This document shows, in pieces, positions 5,743 through 5,912 of a DNA stretch of 5,912 bases (within the stretch, counting starts at the first letter, position 1; the number at the start of each line of letters is the position of its first letter). Origin of the DNA: UMGS172 sp045587185 (lineage in GTDB: Bacteria; Bacillota; Clostridia; Oscillospirales; Acutalibacteraceae); assembly GCA_045587185.1 (NCBI GenBank), contig JAZNBS010000029.1, forward strand, positions 1 to 5,912. Direction: 5' to 3'. The notes beneath the pieces were generated by a model. That model made no database searches and had not been told where the DNA came from. It worked only from the letters and a program-made list of their open reading frames with translations. A program made the translations under genes and the position numbers.

Positions 5743-5772
5743 TGGACTGCCCCAATTTGTGCGGACAGCACA
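5743..5772. repeat. Probable terminal inverted repeat of the IS
   Basis: The stretch of about 30 bp starting TGGACTGCCCC and including GCGGACAGCACA has the form of IS3-family terminal repeats. Its partner is outside the window, so the exact length and inner limit are estimates. Confidence 0.6.
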
Positions 5773-5803
5773 AAAACACCCTAATGGTAGAAAAGATTAA
5801 ATT

Positions 5804-5912
5804 TTAAGCAACGAACTGACATCGCATTTCAAGTGGTGTCAGTTTTGTTTTTAGTTGGATACGCTGATGATTGTAGAAATGGATGTACTCACCTATGAGG
5901 AGGCGCGCCTCC
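5804..5912 (-). CDS. IS3-family transposase (OrfB), C-terminal 36 residues, cut by the window end
   Basis: The - strand frame ends at TAA (5806-5804). The visible residues EARLLIGEYIHFYNHQRI and QLKTKLTPLEMRCQFVA are the classic end of IS3-family OrfB: E-Y-I-x-F-Y-N-x-x-R-I-Q followed by L-T-P-x-E. OrfB carries the DDE integrase (rve) catalytic core that cuts and joins DNA. Its last catalytic Glu would be upstream of this piece, so activity cannot be judged. No frameshift or stop is seen in the visible part. Confidence 0.92.
   Translation of the reverse strand, partial: EARLLIGEYIHFYNHQRIQLKTKLTPLEMRCQFVA

Larger units (their letters stand above)
5743..5912 (-). mobile_element. IS3-family insertion sequence, right end only
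   Basis: The element is recognised by its transposase C-terminus and by an end starting TGGACTGCCCCAATTTG at 5743. Read outward this ends in CA, as IS3-family (IS150-like) elements do. The remainder, including the other inverted repeat and any target duplication, lies beyond the window. It was inserted just downstream of the mgl operon, with its transposase pointing toward it. Confidence 0.8.

Overview
The window looks like a fragment of a gut-type Clostridia genome (Firmicutes, plausibly Oscillospirales/Ruminococcaceae). This is inferred from the AAGGAG-type ribosome binding sites, the lipoprotein signal peptides, the moderate GC content, the spore-former-style polysaccharide deacetylase tail and an IS3-family transposase of a type common in Firmicutes. 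No rRNA, tRNA or CRISPR array is visible.

Left part (1-1807). The window opens inside the 3' end of a NodB-type polysaccharide deacetylase gene on the + strand, followed by a hairpin and a bidirectional Rho-independent terminator. An AT-rich gene on the - strand follows, with its own promoter and terminator. It encodes a 303-residue lipoprotein with a Ser/Thr-rich linker and two InlB-type (Flg_new) beta modules. Directly after it lies a second, headless copy of the same deacetylase 3' end. The lipoprotein gene is therefore bracketed by two direct repeats of about 230 bp. The two copies differ almost only at synonymous positions until their last 17 codons.

Right part (1808-5718). A compact operon encodes a galactose/methyl-galactoside-type ABC importer: substrate-binding lipoprotein (mglB), duplicated ATPase (mglA) and permease (mglC). 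After a 3-bp gap comes an unrecognised 50-residue, single-pass membrane protein. Spacing and ribosome binding sites suggest one transcript. MglB captures sugar outside the cell, a presumed MglC dimer forms the channel and MglA powers it. The small protein could be an accessory subunit, but that is inference from position only. No regulator or sugar-catabolism gene is present.

Right edge (5743-5912). An IS3-family element begins 25 bp after the small gene's stop. Only its terminal repeat and the last 36 codons of its transposase (- strand) are visible. Both window ends lie in sequence that is or may be repeated, which fits a contig broken at repeats.
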